Shown here in pieces: positions 27,504 to 36,625 of a DNA stretch of 64,000 nt (its first letter is position 1; each line of letters opens with the position of its first letter). The notes beneath the pieces were generated by a model. The model made no database searches. It had not been told where the DNA came from and saw only the letters and a program-made list of their open reading frames with translations. Position numbers and translations under genes: made by a program. Origin of the DNA: an uncultured Lachnospiraceae bacterium (GTDB taxonomy: Bacteria; Bacillota; Clostridia; Lachnospirales; Lachnospiraceae); NCBI GenBank assembly GCA_944380315.1, contig CALWHG010000007.1, positions 1 through 64,000 of the forward strand, given 5' to 3'.

Positions 27504-30000
27504 ATATCTGTACCTGCTGTCCTTCCTGATACCCGTGATCATAGTCACGATCATACTGGTGGTCGGCGGTGTATATCCCTTTGGAGAGGAATGCTTCCTG
27601 CGTACTGATATGTATCATCAGTACGCTCCTTTCATGTCTGAATTCAGGTACAAGCTCCGGGACGGAGGCTCGCTCCTGTACAGCTGGGATGTGGGGCTCG
27701 GGGTCAATTTCGTGGCCCTTTATGCCTACTATCTTGCCAGCCCGCTCAACTGGCTGGTGGTGCTTGTGAGTCAGGACCTGGTCATAGAGTTCATCATGCT
27801 CATGGTAGTGCTCAAGTTCGGGCTCTGCGGGGTGACCATGACCCACTATCTCAGGAGACACAGCTCCCATGCGGATATGGGCATACTGCTCTTTTCCGTG
27901 TTTTATGCACTTTCAGGCTATATGTGTGCCTACTACTGGAATATCATGTGGCTTGACTGCATAGTCCTTTTCCCTCTCATCATGCTCGGTATGGAGATGC
28001 TCATATATGAGGGGAAAGGGGGACTTTATACCCTGAGCCTGGGACTGAGCATACTGTCAAACTATTATATATCCATCATGACCTGTATGTTCCTGTGCAT
28101 ATATTTCGTGGCCCTGTGCATACTGAGGGGCGCGGGACTCAGGGAGCTTGCCAGAGCCTTTCTGAGATTTGCGGTCTACAGCCTTATGGCGGGAGGCCTT
28201 GCTGCCATACTGCTTCTGCCTGAGATAGCAGCCATGAGATACACTGCCTCGGCCGACATAGATTTTCCTTCAGCATTTTCCGAATATTTTTCGATCATAG
28301 ACATGCTGGCAAGGCATCTGCCTGGTGTGGAGACCGAGCAGGCCCTGGATCACTGGCCAAACATCTACTGCGGTGTGGCAGTGCTCCTGCTCCTTCCCAT
28401 GTATATCATGAACCGCAGGATAGGCATAAGGGAAAAGGCTGTATATATGGCACTGATCATATTCATGCTCATGGGCTTTTCCATAAATGTGCTGAATTTC
28501 ATCTGGCATGGTCTGCATTATCCGAACTCATTGCCTGCAAGACAGTCATACATATATGTGTTCCTGATGCATTATGTGTGCTTCAGGCTTTATCAGAAAA
28601 AGAGATATGTGAGGAAGAGGGAGCTCTATACAGGTCTTGCCGTGGCTCTTGGGTTCATACTGCTGTGTCAGCATACGGCTGATCAGGGCCAGGGCATAAG
28701 CTTCATGGTATACTATGCCTCTATGCTCCTTACGGTGCTGTACGCAGGGCTTTTCTATGCATTTATAAAGAACAGGCTGAAAAGGAGCACCATAGGGCTC
28801 CTGGCTCTCTGTCTCGTCTGCATAGAGGCTGCTGGCAATACGGCGGTCACAGGCATAACCACCACCAGCCGTACCAGCTATGTAAAGGACAATGAGGACA
28901 TAAGGACCCTTGCCCAGAGCCTGTTTCCCAGCTCTGAGTTTTTCAGGGTGGAGAGGGAATCGAGAAAGACCAGGAATGACGGAGCCTGGCTCAACTTCCC
29001 TTCCGTATCCTTGTTCTCCTCGCTGACAAATGCAGACTGCACTGCCTTCTTCAAGGCAGTGGGCTGCGAGGGCTCCACAAATGCCTACGGTATAAATGGC
29101 TCCACCCCTCTCATAGACATGCTCCTTTCCCTTCGCTATGACATATATGCAGGGCCCCAGATAGACGGGGAGGGAAGGAAGTTCATAGAGAGCAGGGGCG
29201 ACAGCTACCTTTATGAAAATAACTATGTACTGCCGGTAGGCTTCATGCTCCCAGAGGGCATGGATGAGGACTGGCTCCTGGAGCTCAGCGATCCGGTGCT
29301 TCTGCAGAATTCCATATGCGATATGCTTGGGGTGCAGCAGGTCCTTGTACCAAACGGTGAGCCGGGAAATACTGACGGTGAGGAGTATGCGGTGACCATC
29401 ACTCAGGATGGGGAATACTATGCTCTCATAAAGAATCCACGGGTCAGGGACGCCACAGTGCTCTGGCCTGAAAGGAAAAAGACCTTCAACAATACGGACA
29501 GGGGCTTCCTACTGGAGCTGGGTGACTGTGAACGGGGAGAGACCATACACATCACCTCGGAGACCAGGGGAGAGGACATGCAGGTGGAGGTGTATCGCTT
29601 CAACTATGCCGCTCTGAGACAGATATATGAAAAGCTCAGTCCCGGAGGCATGGAGACGGATGCCTGGGAGGACCGTAGGATAAGAGGCAAGGTCAATGTC
29701 ACTGAGGACATGCTTTATGGCGGTACCGACAGCGGAAGGCTGTTCTTCAGTATACCCTATGACCGAGGCTGGACCGTGACGGTGGACGGAGAGCCGGTGG
29801 AGACGGAAAAGGCCTTCGATGCATTTTTATCTGTGTCTGTTCCTTTTGGCGAGCATGTGATAGAATTGACATATATGCCTGAGGGACTCATGGAGGGAGC
29901 AGCCATAAGCCTGCTTAGCGCGGTGCTGCTGGGGCTGACCCTCATGGCTGAAAGAAGAAGAGACCGCAGAGATATGGAGGAAAAGATAGAGGAATTATGA
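27466..30000 (+). CDS. YfhO-family membrane protein
   Basis: 844-aa polytopic protein of the YfhO family, putative lipid-linked sugar transferases that modify wall or lipoteichoic acids from outside. About 12 helices fill residues 15-490, with the conserved FLRTDMYHQYAPF motif after helix 1. A large extracellular beta-rich region (about 500-800) has the family's YDRGWTVTVDGEPV and AFLSVSVPFGEHVIEL blocks, and a final helix ends the protein. Adjacent GtrA supports glycosylation from polyprenyl-P-sugar. Confidence 0.88.
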   Translation: MLPASFSYSGKNKYLYLLSFLIPVIIVTIILVVGGVYPFGEECFLRTDMYHQYAPFMSEFRYKLRDGGSLLYSWDVGLGVNFVALYAYYLASPLNWLVVLVSQDLVIEFIMLMVVLKFGLCGVTMTHYLRRHSSHADMGILLFSVFYALSGYMCAYYWNIMWLDCIVLFPLIMLGMEMLIYEGKGGLYTLSLGLSILSNYYISIMTCMFLCIYFVALCILRGAGLRELARAFLRFAVYSLMAGGLAAILLLPEIAAMRYTASADIDFPSAFSEYFSIIDMLARHLPGVETEQALDHWPNIYCGVAVLLLLPMYIMNRRIGIREKAVYMALIIFMLMGFSINVLNFIWHGLHYPNSLPARQSYIYVFLMHYVCFRLYQKKRYVRKRELYTGLAVALGFILLCQHTADQGQGISFMVYYASMLLTVLYAGLFYAFIKNRLKRSTIGLLALCLVCIEAAGNTAVTGITTTSRTSYVKDNEDIRTLAQSLFPSSEFFRVERESRKTRNDGAWLNFPSVSLFSSLTNADCTAFFKAVGCEGSTNAYGINGSTPLIDMLLSLRYDIYAGPQIDGEGRKFIESRGDSYLYENNYVLPVGFMLPEGMDEDWLLELSDPVLLQNSICDMLGVQQVLVPNGEPGNTDGEEYAVTITQDGEYYALIKNPRVRDATVLWPERKKTFNNTDRGFLLELGDCERGETIHITSETRGEDMQVEVYRFNYAALRQIYEKLSPGGMETDAWEDRRIRGKVNVTEDMLYGGTDSGRLFFSIPYDRGWTVTVDGEPVETEKAFDAFLSVSVPFGEHVIELTYMPEGLMEGAAISLLSAVLLGLTLMAERRRDRRDMEEKIEEL

Positions 30001-30845
30001 AGGAGCTTCGAGGTAAGGAAGTATCGGATGCCATAGGTGCCGAGATCAGGGAAAAGCTGTCCTCGGTGGAGGTCATGCTGGGAAGGAAGCCCAGACTGGC
30101 CATAGTCCGCTGCGGAGAAAGGCCGGAGGATCTCAGCTATGAGCGCAATGCGGTAAAGCGTATAAGAGAGTTCGGCATGGAGGCCGTCACGGTCACATTT
30201 CCGGAGGATGTAAATGACAATGTCTTCCAGAGGGCCTTCAATGACCTCAATCTGGACAAGCAGGTGGACGGAGTCCTGCTCATGAGGCCGCTGCCGCCCC
30301 AGCTCAATGAGGGCTTCATCATAAGCTGCATAGACAGCGAAAAGGATGTGGATGGAGTGAGCCCGGTAAATGCTGCAGGCCTTTATTATGGAAGCGACTG
30401 CTTTGCTCCCTGCACCGCTCAGGCCGTGCTGGAGCTCATGAAGCACTATGGCATAGAGCCGGAAGGAAAGAACGTGGTCATACTCGGAAGGTCAAACGTG
30501 GCAGGCAAGCCCCTGGCCATGCTGCTCCTTCGGGAAAATGCCACCGTGACCATATGTCATTCTAAGACCAGGGACCTTCAGAAGATCACCAGGAGGGCTG
30601 ACATACTGATCACTGCCATGGGAAGCCCAAGGTGCATCACCTCTGACTACATAAAGAAGTCCGCCATAGTCATAGACGTAGGCATAAATACTGACAGGTT
30701 CGGAAAGCTCTGCGGCGATGTGGACTATGAGGACTGCAGTCTCAAGGCCTCTGCCATGACTCCCGTGCCCGGCGGCATAGGTGCGGTGACCACGGCGGTG
30801 CTTGCAAAGCATCTCTTTGAGGCTGCCAACAGGGATCTGCTGTAG
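29997..30845 (+). CDS. folD: Bifunctional methylene-THF dehydrogenase/cyclohydrolase
   Basis: 282-aa one-carbon enzyme interconverting methylene-, methenyl- and formyl-tetrahydrofolate. The Tyr-Lys active region is LSYERNAVKRIREFG, the substrate loop reads VDGVLLMRPLPPQL (usually VQLPLP), and the NADP motif is VVILGRSNVAGKPLAMLL. The VPGGVGPMT-type C-terminal block is present as PVPGGIGAVTTAVL. The MRPLPP and PCTAQA variants suggest a divergent subtype. ATGA overlap with yfhO. Confidence 0.9.
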   Translation: MKELRGKEVSDAIGAEIREKLSSVEVMLGRKPRLAIVRCGERPEDLSYERNAVKRIREFGMEAVTVTFPEDVNDNVFQRAFNDLNLDKQVDGVLLMRPLPPQLNEGFIISCIDSEKDVDGVSPVNAAGLYYGSDCFAPCTAQAVLELMKHYGIEPEGKNVVILGRSNVAGKPLAMLLLRENATVTICHSKTRDLQKITRRADILITAMGSPRCITSDYIKKSAIVIDVGINTDRFGKLCGDVDYEDCSLKASAMTPVPGGIGAVTTAVLAKHLFEAANRDLL

Positions 30846-30935
30846 GCGGGACCAATAGGTACTTGCAAGGAACGGGATGAGCGGCTATACTATGTATCAT
30901 CCATAAAGATAGATCATATACAGGAGTGAATAAAT

Positions 30936-31448
30936 ATGACATTACTGGAAAACTGGAGAGAAGAAGCATACGGAGAAGGCAAGGACAAGAAGGCTCAGCA
31001 GAAGCTGTGGGAGCGCTATTTCCTGAAGGAAAAGAGCATCTACGAGGAGCTGCTTTCTGACCCTTCCCAGGTCATCGAATGCAGTGTGAAGGAGCTGGCA
31101 GAAAAGTATGATACGGATATCGAGCTCATCACCGGCTTTCTGGATGGCATAAATGAATCTCTCAAGGGCTATGAGAATCCCATAGACACCATGACCGAGG
31201 ACACGGTGGTCAAGATCGAGATCGACCCTGAAAAGCTTTATTACAACATGGTAGATGCAAAGGCTACATGGCTCTATCAGCTGCCTCAGTGGGAGGGCAT
31301 CCTTTCAAAGGAGAAAAGAGAGGAGCTTTACCACCAGTGCAAGGCCTCAGGTACCGTAAGGCGTGAGGGAAGGAAGATATATCCCAACGATCCCTGTCCC
31401 TGCGGCTCAGGAAAGAAATATAAGAAGTGCTGCGGAAGGAACCTCTGA
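30936..31448 (+). CDS. SEC-C zinc-motif protein
   Basis: 170-aa cytoplasmic protein with a C-terminal SEC-C zinc finger, [16 protein letters not shown], the metal-binding motif also found at the end of SecA. The N-terminal 140 residues are helical and acidic ([18 protein letters not shown]) without a recognised domain. A good ribosome site (CAGGAG) precedes the ATG. It could bind ribosomes or SecB-like partners, but this is speculation. It is followed by a strong terminator. Confidence 0.78.
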   Translation: MTLLENWREEAYGEGKDKKAQQKLWERYFLKEKSIYEELLSDPSQVIECSVKELAEKYDTDIELITGFLDGINESLKGYENPIDTMTEDTVVKIEIDPEKLYYNMVDAKATWLYQLPQWEGILSKEKREELYHQCKASGTVRREGRKIYPNDPCPCGSGKKYKKCCGRNL

Positions 31449-31460
31449 TAAGGAGACAGA

Positions 31461-31511
31461 AAAAGAGCATCGCAGGATCATCATACATGATGGCCTTGCG
31501 GTGCTCTTTTT
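31461..31511 (+). terminator. Intrinsic terminator after the SEC-C gene
   Basis: AAGAGCATCGCAGG near 31464 pairs with CCTTGCGGTGCTCTT ending near 31508, with one mismatch and one bulge, followed by a run of T. It ends the + strand operon that begins upstream of folD. Confidence 0.85.
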
Positions 31512-31665
31512 AATGCCAGTGTTTTTAAGCCACAACCTGTGGGAGCATAGGGGATACGCTCCCGGAGCATCTTTGATAACTTCTATTCATCCACTAAGTA
31601 AATAACGTGCCAGATCTCAGTGCGCTATCTATCGTAAGAAATGAAAGGAATTTAAAAAAGAGAGA

Positions 31666-31863
31666 TCATAACTTGGTCACATTGGTAGCCTGAGGTCCCT
31701 TGGCGCCTTCGACAACGTCGAACTCTACCTGCTGTCCCTCATCAAGGGTCTTGAAGCCTTCCATGTTCAGACCGGAGTAGTGAACGAAGATGTCCTTTCC
31801 CTCTTCATCTGAAATGAAGCCGTAGCCCTTCTGGTTGTTAAACCACTTGACTGTTCCTTTCAT
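31666..31863 (-). CDS. Cold-shock protein (CspA family)
   Basis: 65-aa single-stranded nucleic-acid-binding OB-fold protein acting as an RNA chaperone. [17 protein letters not shown] includes RNP1, and DIFVHYSGL carries RNP2; the C-terminus [10 protein letters not shown] is standard. Start set at the ATG 7 nt after AGGAGG. A perfect-spacing promoter lies about 60 bp upstream on the same strand. It is the only host gene on the - strand in this window. Confidence 0.95.
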   Translation of the reverse strand: MKGTVKWFNNQKGYGFISDEEGKDIFVHYSGLNMEGFKTLDEGQQVEFDVVEGAKGPQATNVTKL

Positions 31864-31923
31864 TATATTTACCTCCTGAAACAATAAAAGCTCAGGTCCA
31901 CTTTGAACCATGAACTCAAGGAA

Positions 31924-31952
31924 AATATATCACCCGGAAAATAATCTGTCAA
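31924..31952 (-). promoter_or_regulatory. Promoter of the cold-shock gene
   Basis: On the - strand, TTGACA (31947-31952) and TATATT (31924-31929) are 17 bp apart. The predicted transcript start near 31917 gives a 5' UTR of about 50 nt, a length at which cold-shock leaders can fold. Confidence 0.82.
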
Positions 31953-32035
31953 ATACTTTACTTATATGGTATAGGAAAAAAAACAAAAGCTCTAAGACAC
32001 ATATATTTATGGCTGTAAATGGCCGCAGGTCATGC

Positions 32036-32041
32036 TATAAT
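32036..32041 (+). promoter_or_regulatory. Extended -10 promoter for the aldolase gene
   Basis: TATAAT (32036-32041) preceded by TGC, making an extended -10. No good -35 is seen at 16-18 bp. The predicted start lies about 30 nt before the ATG of the threonine aldolase-like gene. Confidence 0.6.
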
Positions 32042-32075
32042 AGGCAGATAACAGATAAAAGGAGACTGATCAGCC

Positions 32076-33152
32076 ATGATGATGTTCAACTGCGATTACC
32101 TTGAGGGAGCACACGAGAAGATACTCAAAAAGCTCCTTGATACGAACCTTGAGCAGACCCCCGGATACGGAGAGGATCCCCACTGTGAGGCTGCTGCCAG
32201 GATGATACGTGATATGGTGGGAGATGAGGCTGCTTATGTACAGTTCCTGGTAGGAGGGACTCAGGCAAACATGACCATACTCAGCTATCTCCTTCGTCCC
32301 CATGAGGGAGTCATAAGTGCGGATACGGGACATATAGCCGTACATGAGAGCGGTGCCATAGAGGCTCAGGGCCATAAGGTCATCACCCTTTCCGGAAAGA
32401 ACGGGAAGCTCTGTGCAGATGACATAAAGGCCTTTGTGAAGGCATACTGGGCAGATGATACCACAGAGCATATGGTCAAGCCCAGAGCCGTATATGTTTC
32501 CTATTCCACGGAGACCGGAAGCATCTACAGCAAAGAGGAGCTCAAGGCCATACGCAAGGTCTGCGACAAATACGACATGTACCTGTTCCTGGACGGAGCC
32601 AGACTGGGCTACGGCCTCATGTCACCGGAGGCGGATCTGACCATAAAGGACATATATGAGCTTACGGACGTATTTTATATAGGGGGCACCAAGCAGGGTG
32701 CGCTCTTCGGGGAGGCTGTGGTATTCAACAGCAGCATATCCCACAAGGATTTCAGATATTATATCAAGCAGAAGGGCGGCATGCTGGCAAAGGGACGTCT
32801 GCTGGGCATACAGTTCGAGGCACTGCTTGAGCCCGATGAGGATGGAAGCTGCCTGTATTTTGAGCTTGCAAAGAGAGCTGACATGCTGGCTCTTAGGATA
32901 AAGGACAGGCTATGCGAGCTTGGATTCCAGCCCTGTGGAGACAGCCCCACCAACCAGCAGTTCTTTATCCTGCCCAACAAGCTCATAAAGAAGCTGTCCA
33001 AAAAGTACAGCTTCAGCATAAATGCGCCTGTTGACAAGGACAGGACCTCTGTCAGGATATGCACCTCCTGGGCTACGACTGACGAAGCCGTGGATACACT
33101 GCTCAAGGACATGGAAAAGGCCGCAAAGAAGCTTTTCAACGGTAAGGCCTGA
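32076..33152 (+). CDS. Low-specificity threonine aldolase-like PLP enzyme
   Basis: 358-aa fold-type I PLP enzyme of the beta-eliminating lyase/threonine aldolase family, expected to cleave threonine to glycine and acetaldehyde. FNCDYLEGAHEKILKKL matches the N-terminus, FLVGGTQANMTIL the cofactor phosphate region, YLFLDGARLGYGL the Asp that holds the PLP ring, and FYIGGTKQGALFGE the Schiff-base lysine. An AAGGAGA ribosome site precedes the ATG; the first three codons are all Met, so the exact start is uncertain by 6 bp. It overlaps recJ by 1 bp. Confidence 0.88.
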   Translation: MMMFNCDYLEGAHEKILKKLLDTNLEQTPGYGEDPHCEAAARMIRDMVGDEAAYVQFLVGGTQANMTILSYLLRPHEGVISADTGHIAVHESGAIEAQGHKVITLSGKNGKLCADDIKAFVKAYWADDTTEHMVKPRAVYVSYSTETGSIYSKEELKAIRKVCDKYDMYLFLDGARLGYGLMSPEADLTIKDIYELTDVFYIGGTKQGALFGEAVVFNSSISHKDFRYYIKQKGGMLAKGRLLGIQFEALLEPDEDGSCLYFELAKRADMLALRIKDRLCELGFQPCGDSPTNQQFFILPNKLIKKLSKKYSFSINAPVDKDRTSVRICTSWATTDEAVDTLLKDMEKAAKKLFNGKA

Positions 33153-34873
33153 TGGAAAAAAGCTGGTATGTATATGCCAAGAAGGCTGATTTCGGAGACA
33201 TCTCAAGGAGATATGGCATAGATCCGGTGACGGCCAGGGTGCTTCGCAACAGAGATATCATAGAGGATGAGGACATAAGGCTGTTCCTTGAGGGCAGCCT
33301 TGAGGACCTAAAAGACCCGATGGGGCTTCCGGACATGAAAAAGGCCGTGGAGCTCCTTTATGATGCCATAAGGGAAGGAAGGCACATAAGGATAGTCGGG
33401 GACTATGACATAGACGGCGTATGTGCCACTTATATCATGTACAGGACCCTGTCTGTCTGCGGCGCCCGGGTGGATCAGGTCATACCTGAGCGCATAAGGG
33501 ACGGCTACGGCATAAACATGAGGCTCATAGACGAGGCAGAGTCTGAGGGCGTGGATGTCATAGTCACCGTTGACAATGGCATAGCCGCCATGGAGGAGCT
33601 GGCAAGGGCAAAGAGCCTTGGCATGACTGTGATCATAACGGACCATCATGACCTCCGGACAGATCAGGAAGGTGGTGAGCTCATACCCCCTTCCGATGCG
33701 GCAGTGGATCCGAAGCGGGACAGCTGCAGCTATGAGGGCACCCGGGACATATGCGGTGCCATGGTAGCCTTTCGCCTGTCAGAGCTCCTGCTTTCCCGGG
33801 CAGGACTTGGAAAGGAGATCTGGCTTGAGCTGCTTCCCTTTGCTGCCATAGCTACTGTGGGAGATGTCATGCCCCTTACGGGCGAGAACCGCATAGTCGT
33901 AAGGGAGGGACTCAGAGCCATCAACGAGGAAAGGGACAGGCTGAACCCTGGACTTCAGGAGCTCATAAAGGCCTGCGGCATAGATGACAGGCTCATCAAT
34001 TCATATCACATAGGCTTTATACTTGGACCCTGCATAAATGCAGGAGGCAGGCTTGAGACTGCACTATCAGCTCTGAAGCTGTTTCTCTGTGATGACCGGA
34101 CCGAGGCAGCTGCCCTGGCGGGACATCTCAGACTGCTCAATGATGAGCGAAAGAGCATGACGGAAAAGGGAGTTGAGGAGGCCATAAAGACTGTTGAAGT
34201 TCACTATGCCCATGACCTTGTCCTGGTAGTGGAGCTTCCCTGGCTCCATGAATCCCTGGCAGGTATAGTAGCGGGAAGGCTGAGGGAGCATTTTGGCAAG
34301 CCTTCCTTCGTCCTTACGGATACTGATACGGAAGGCGTATCAAAGGGGAGCGGGCGCTCCATAGAGGCCTATCATATGTTCCAGGGGCTGCAGAAGCAGC
34401 AGGAGCTGCTGCTGAGATACGGAGGCCATCCCATGGCCGCCGGACTGAGCCTCAGGACCGGAGACATAGGTGAGCTCAGGCTCAGGCTGAACAGAGAATG
34501 CAGCCTGAGGGAGCAGGATCTCATCGAGAAGATATGGATCGATGCTCCCATGCCCATAAGCTATGTGAGCGAGAGGCTCATAGAGGAGCTCGAAGCCCTT
34601 GCTCCTTTTGGAAATGGCAACCCCAGGCCCCTGTTTGCGGAAAAGGGACTTATAGCCTATGACATGAAGGTGCTTGGGAAAAATAAAAACGTGCTGAGAC
34701 TGTCCCTTCGGGAGGAAGGGAGAGCTCCCCTTCAGGCTGTCATGTTCGGGGATGCCCAGAGGCTGTATGAGGAGATAAAGGGAAAAGAGCGGATAGACGT
34801 GCTCTACAGTCCTCAGATAAATGAATACAATGGAAGACGGGAGATACAGCTCTCCATCCATGACATAAGGTAA
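33152..34873 (+). CDS. recJ: Single-stranded-DNA exonuclease RecJ
   Basis: 573-aa 5'-3' ssDNA exonuclease used in recombination and repair. DHH-family metal motifs are visible: DYDIDG (residues 84-89), VTVDNGIAA, the eponymous DHHDL, and AVDPKRDSC. The DHHA1 domain carries GGHPMAAGLSL, followed by the C-terminal OB domain (EALAPFGNGNPRPLF). Length and order fit RecJ. It is translationally coupled to the aldolase and ends in a perfect terminator. Confidence 0.93.
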   Translation: MEKSWYVYAKKADFGDISRRYGIDPVTARVLRNRDIIEDEDIRLFLEGSLEDLKDPMGLPDMKKAVELLYDAIREGRHIRIVGDYDIDGVCATYIMYRTLSVCGARVDQVIPERIRDGYGINMRLIDEAESEGVDVIVTVDNGIAAMEELARAKSLGMTVIITDHHDLRTDQEGGELIPPSDAAVDPKRDSCSYEGTRDICGAMVAFRLSELLLSRAGLGKEIWLELLPFAAIATVGDVMPLTGENRIVVREGLRAINEERDRLNPGLQELIKACGIDDRLINSYHIGFILGPCINAGGRLETALSALKLFLCDDRTEAAALAGHLRLLNDERKSMTEKGVEEAIKTVEVHYAHDLVLVVELPWLHESLAGIVAGRLREHFGKPSFVLTDTDTEGVSKGSGRSIEAYHMFQGLQKQQELLLRYGGHPMAAGLSLRTGDIGELRLRLNRECSLREQDLIEKIWIDAPMPISYVSERLIEELEALAPFGNGNPRPLFAEKGLIAYDMKVLGKNKNVLRLSLREEGRAPLQAVMFGDAQRLYEEIKGKERIDVLYSPQINEYNGRREIQLSIHDIR

Positions 34874-34898
34874 GCTGGCCGGTCTTTTGGATAAGTGA

Positions 34899-34927
34899 CG
34901 GACATCCTTCGGGATGTCCGTATTTTT
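34899..34927 (+). terminator. Intrinsic terminator after recJ
   Basis: Perfect 9-bp stem CGGACATCC (34899-34907) / GGATGTCCG (34912-34920) closed by a TTCG tetraloop and followed by TATTTTT. Confidence 0.93.
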
Positions 34928-34941
34928 GTGCAAAAATATGG

Positions 34942-34970
34942 TTGCCAAGAAGAGAGATATGGAATATAAT
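34942..34970 (+). promoter_or_regulatory. Promoter for the amino-acid ABC transporter operon
   Basis: TTGCCA (34942-34947), 17 bp spacer, TATAAT (34965-34970). Starts a transcript of about 65 nt leader before the binding-protein gene. Confidence 0.82.
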
Positions 34971-35041
34971 CTGATTTATCATATTAGCATGGTAAAGTGA
35001 TATCAAAGAAAATCAAAAACAAAAAGCAAAGGAGCATTTCC

Positions 35042-35917
35042 ATGAGTATAAAAAAGACATTGACCATCATGACCATAGCAGGAGCTCTGGGACTTATGCT
35101 GGCAGCCTGTGGAGGAAGCAGCAGTGAGACCCAGGCTACGGAAGGAGCGGCTGCAAACAGGCTCGAGGCCATAAAGGAGAGAGGCTACCTGGAGGTGGCT
35201 ACGGAGCCATATTTCTCGCCCTTTGAGTTCATAGACCCGGAGCGGTCGGGAGACGACATGTATGTGGGTGCCGACATAGAGCTTGCCAGATACATAGCCG
35301 ATAAGCTTGGGGTGGAATGCAGGATCATACCTCTGGATTTTGCCACGGTGCTGAGCAGCATAACCGAAGGAAAATATGACATGGCCATATCGGCGCTGGC
35401 ATATACTCCTGCAAGAGCGGAGGCCATGGAGCTGAGTGACGGATATTTTTACAGCACTGATGAGACACTGTACGGACTGCTCATAAGAGAGGATCTGGCC
35501 GATCAGGTCAAGACCACCTCAGACATAAAGGATCTGTCCGTGGTGGTACAGAGCGGATCCCTCCAGGAGGTATTTGCAAATGAGCAGCTTCCCGAGGGCT
35601 GTGCTGAGCTTCGATACGTGTCAGCCACGACCGATGGCTTTCTGATGGTCCAGGAGGGGAAGGTGGACTGCTGCATAACCGCAGTGGAGCCTGCTGAGCT
35701 CTACATCAAGGCAAATCCTGACTGCGGCATGACCATGGCTCCAGGCATAGAGTTTACCGTGGATGAGGAGCTGGAGGGCACCAGGATAGGCATAAGGAAA
35801 GGAGAGACAGAGCTCCTTGAGGAGGTCAATTCCATACTGGCCGAGGTGGTGGAGAGCGGCATATATGAGGAGTGGTACGAGGAGTACTCTGAGCTTGCCG
35901 CATCCCTGGGCGTATGA
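35042..35917 (+). CDS. Amino-acid ABC transporter substrate-binding lipoprotein
   Basis: 291-aa family 3 solute-binding protein. Start set at the ATG 7 nt after GGAG; a GTG 45 nt upstream is less likely. Signal peptide with lipobox LAAC, short Ser/Thr/Glu linker, then GYLEVATEPYFSPFEF, GADIELARYIADKLG and ITEGKYDMAISALAYTPAR, the typical amino-acid-binding blocks. It should capture a polar amino acid or small peptide outside the cell and deliver it to the permease encoded next. Ligand not predictable. Confidence 0.9.
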   Translation: MSIKKTLTIMTIAGALGLMLAACGGSSSETQATEGAAANRLEAIKERGYLEVATEPYFSPFEFIDPERSGDDMYVGADIELARYIADKLGVECRIIPLDFATVLSSITEGKYDMAISALAYTPARAEAMELSDGYFYSTDETLYGLLIREDLADQVKTTSDIKDLSVVVQSGSLQEVFANEQLPEGCAELRYVSATTDGFLMVQEGKVDCCITAVEPAELYIKANPDCGMTMAPGIEFTVDEELEGTRIGIRKGETELLEEVNSILAEVVESGIYEEWYEEYSELAASLGV

Positions 35918-35953
35918 TCGGGAGCTATATCTAGGTAAAAGAGGTCGATACAG

Positions 35954-36625
35954 GTGGAAACATTTTTCAACATACTTCAGAGATATGGAAATGTATATAT
36001 GGATGGGCTCATGGGCACCCTGTGGCTCGCAGCAGTGACGGTCATATTCGGTACTGCCATAGGCACCATACTTGCCATGATGAGGCTCAGCAGGTTCAAG
36101 GCCCCGGGAGAGTTCGTGAGGCTCTATGTATGGATGCTGAGAGGCACTCCCATACTCCTTCAGCTTTACTTCTTCTGGATCTTCCTGCCCAGAGTCCTGC
36201 CCTTTGAGATGTCAGATCTGGCATGTATAGTGATTGCGCTTATAGTCAATTCGAGCTCCTATGTGTCTGAGATCATCAGGGCGGGCATACAGGCGGTGGA
36301 CATAGGCCAGACTGAGGCGGCCAGATCTCTGGGGCTCGGGAGCGGCATGACCATGAGATATGTGGTGCTTCCCCAGGCCATAAAGAACATACTTCCTGCC
36401 CTGGGCAATGAGTTCATAAATATGATCAAGCAGGTGTCACTGGCATCCGTCTTCTTCATAAATGAGCTGACTACGTCCTACAGGACAGTGCTTTCCGCCA
36501 CCTACAGACCCATAGAATCCATAATCATAGCCGGTATCATATATCTGATGCTGACTACGGTGCTTACCTGGGTCATGGACAGATTTGAAGCAAGGATGAG
36601 AAGGAGTGAGGGGACCGTATTATGA
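35954..36625 (+). CDS. Amino-acid ABC transporter permease
   Basis: 223-aa His/Glu/Gln/Arg/opine-family permease with five helices. MLRGTPILLQLYFFWI and the EAA loop EAARSLGLGSGMTMRYVVLPQAIKN are diagnostic (given here as two pieces: EAARSLGLGSGM and VVLPQAIKNILPALGNEF). GTG start with AGAGG 9 nt upstream. The usual ATPase gene does not follow; the next gene is an M20 amidohydrolase overlapping by 4 bp. Confidence 0.9.
   Translation: METFFNILQRYGNVYMDGLMGTLWLAAVTVIFGTAIGTILAMMRLSRFKAPGEFVRLYVWMLRGTPILLQLYFFWIFLPRVLPFEMSDLACIVIALIVNSSSYVSEIIRAGIQAVDIGQTEAARSLGLGSGMTMRYVVLPQAIKNILPALGNEFINMIKQVSLASVFFINELTTSYRTVLSATYRPIESIIIAGIIYLMLTTVLTWVMDRFEARMRRSEGTVL

Noticed and set aside
31363-31605. 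Reading frame past the SEC-C gene
   Set aside because: It overlaps the SEC-C gene out of frame and crosses a strong terminator.
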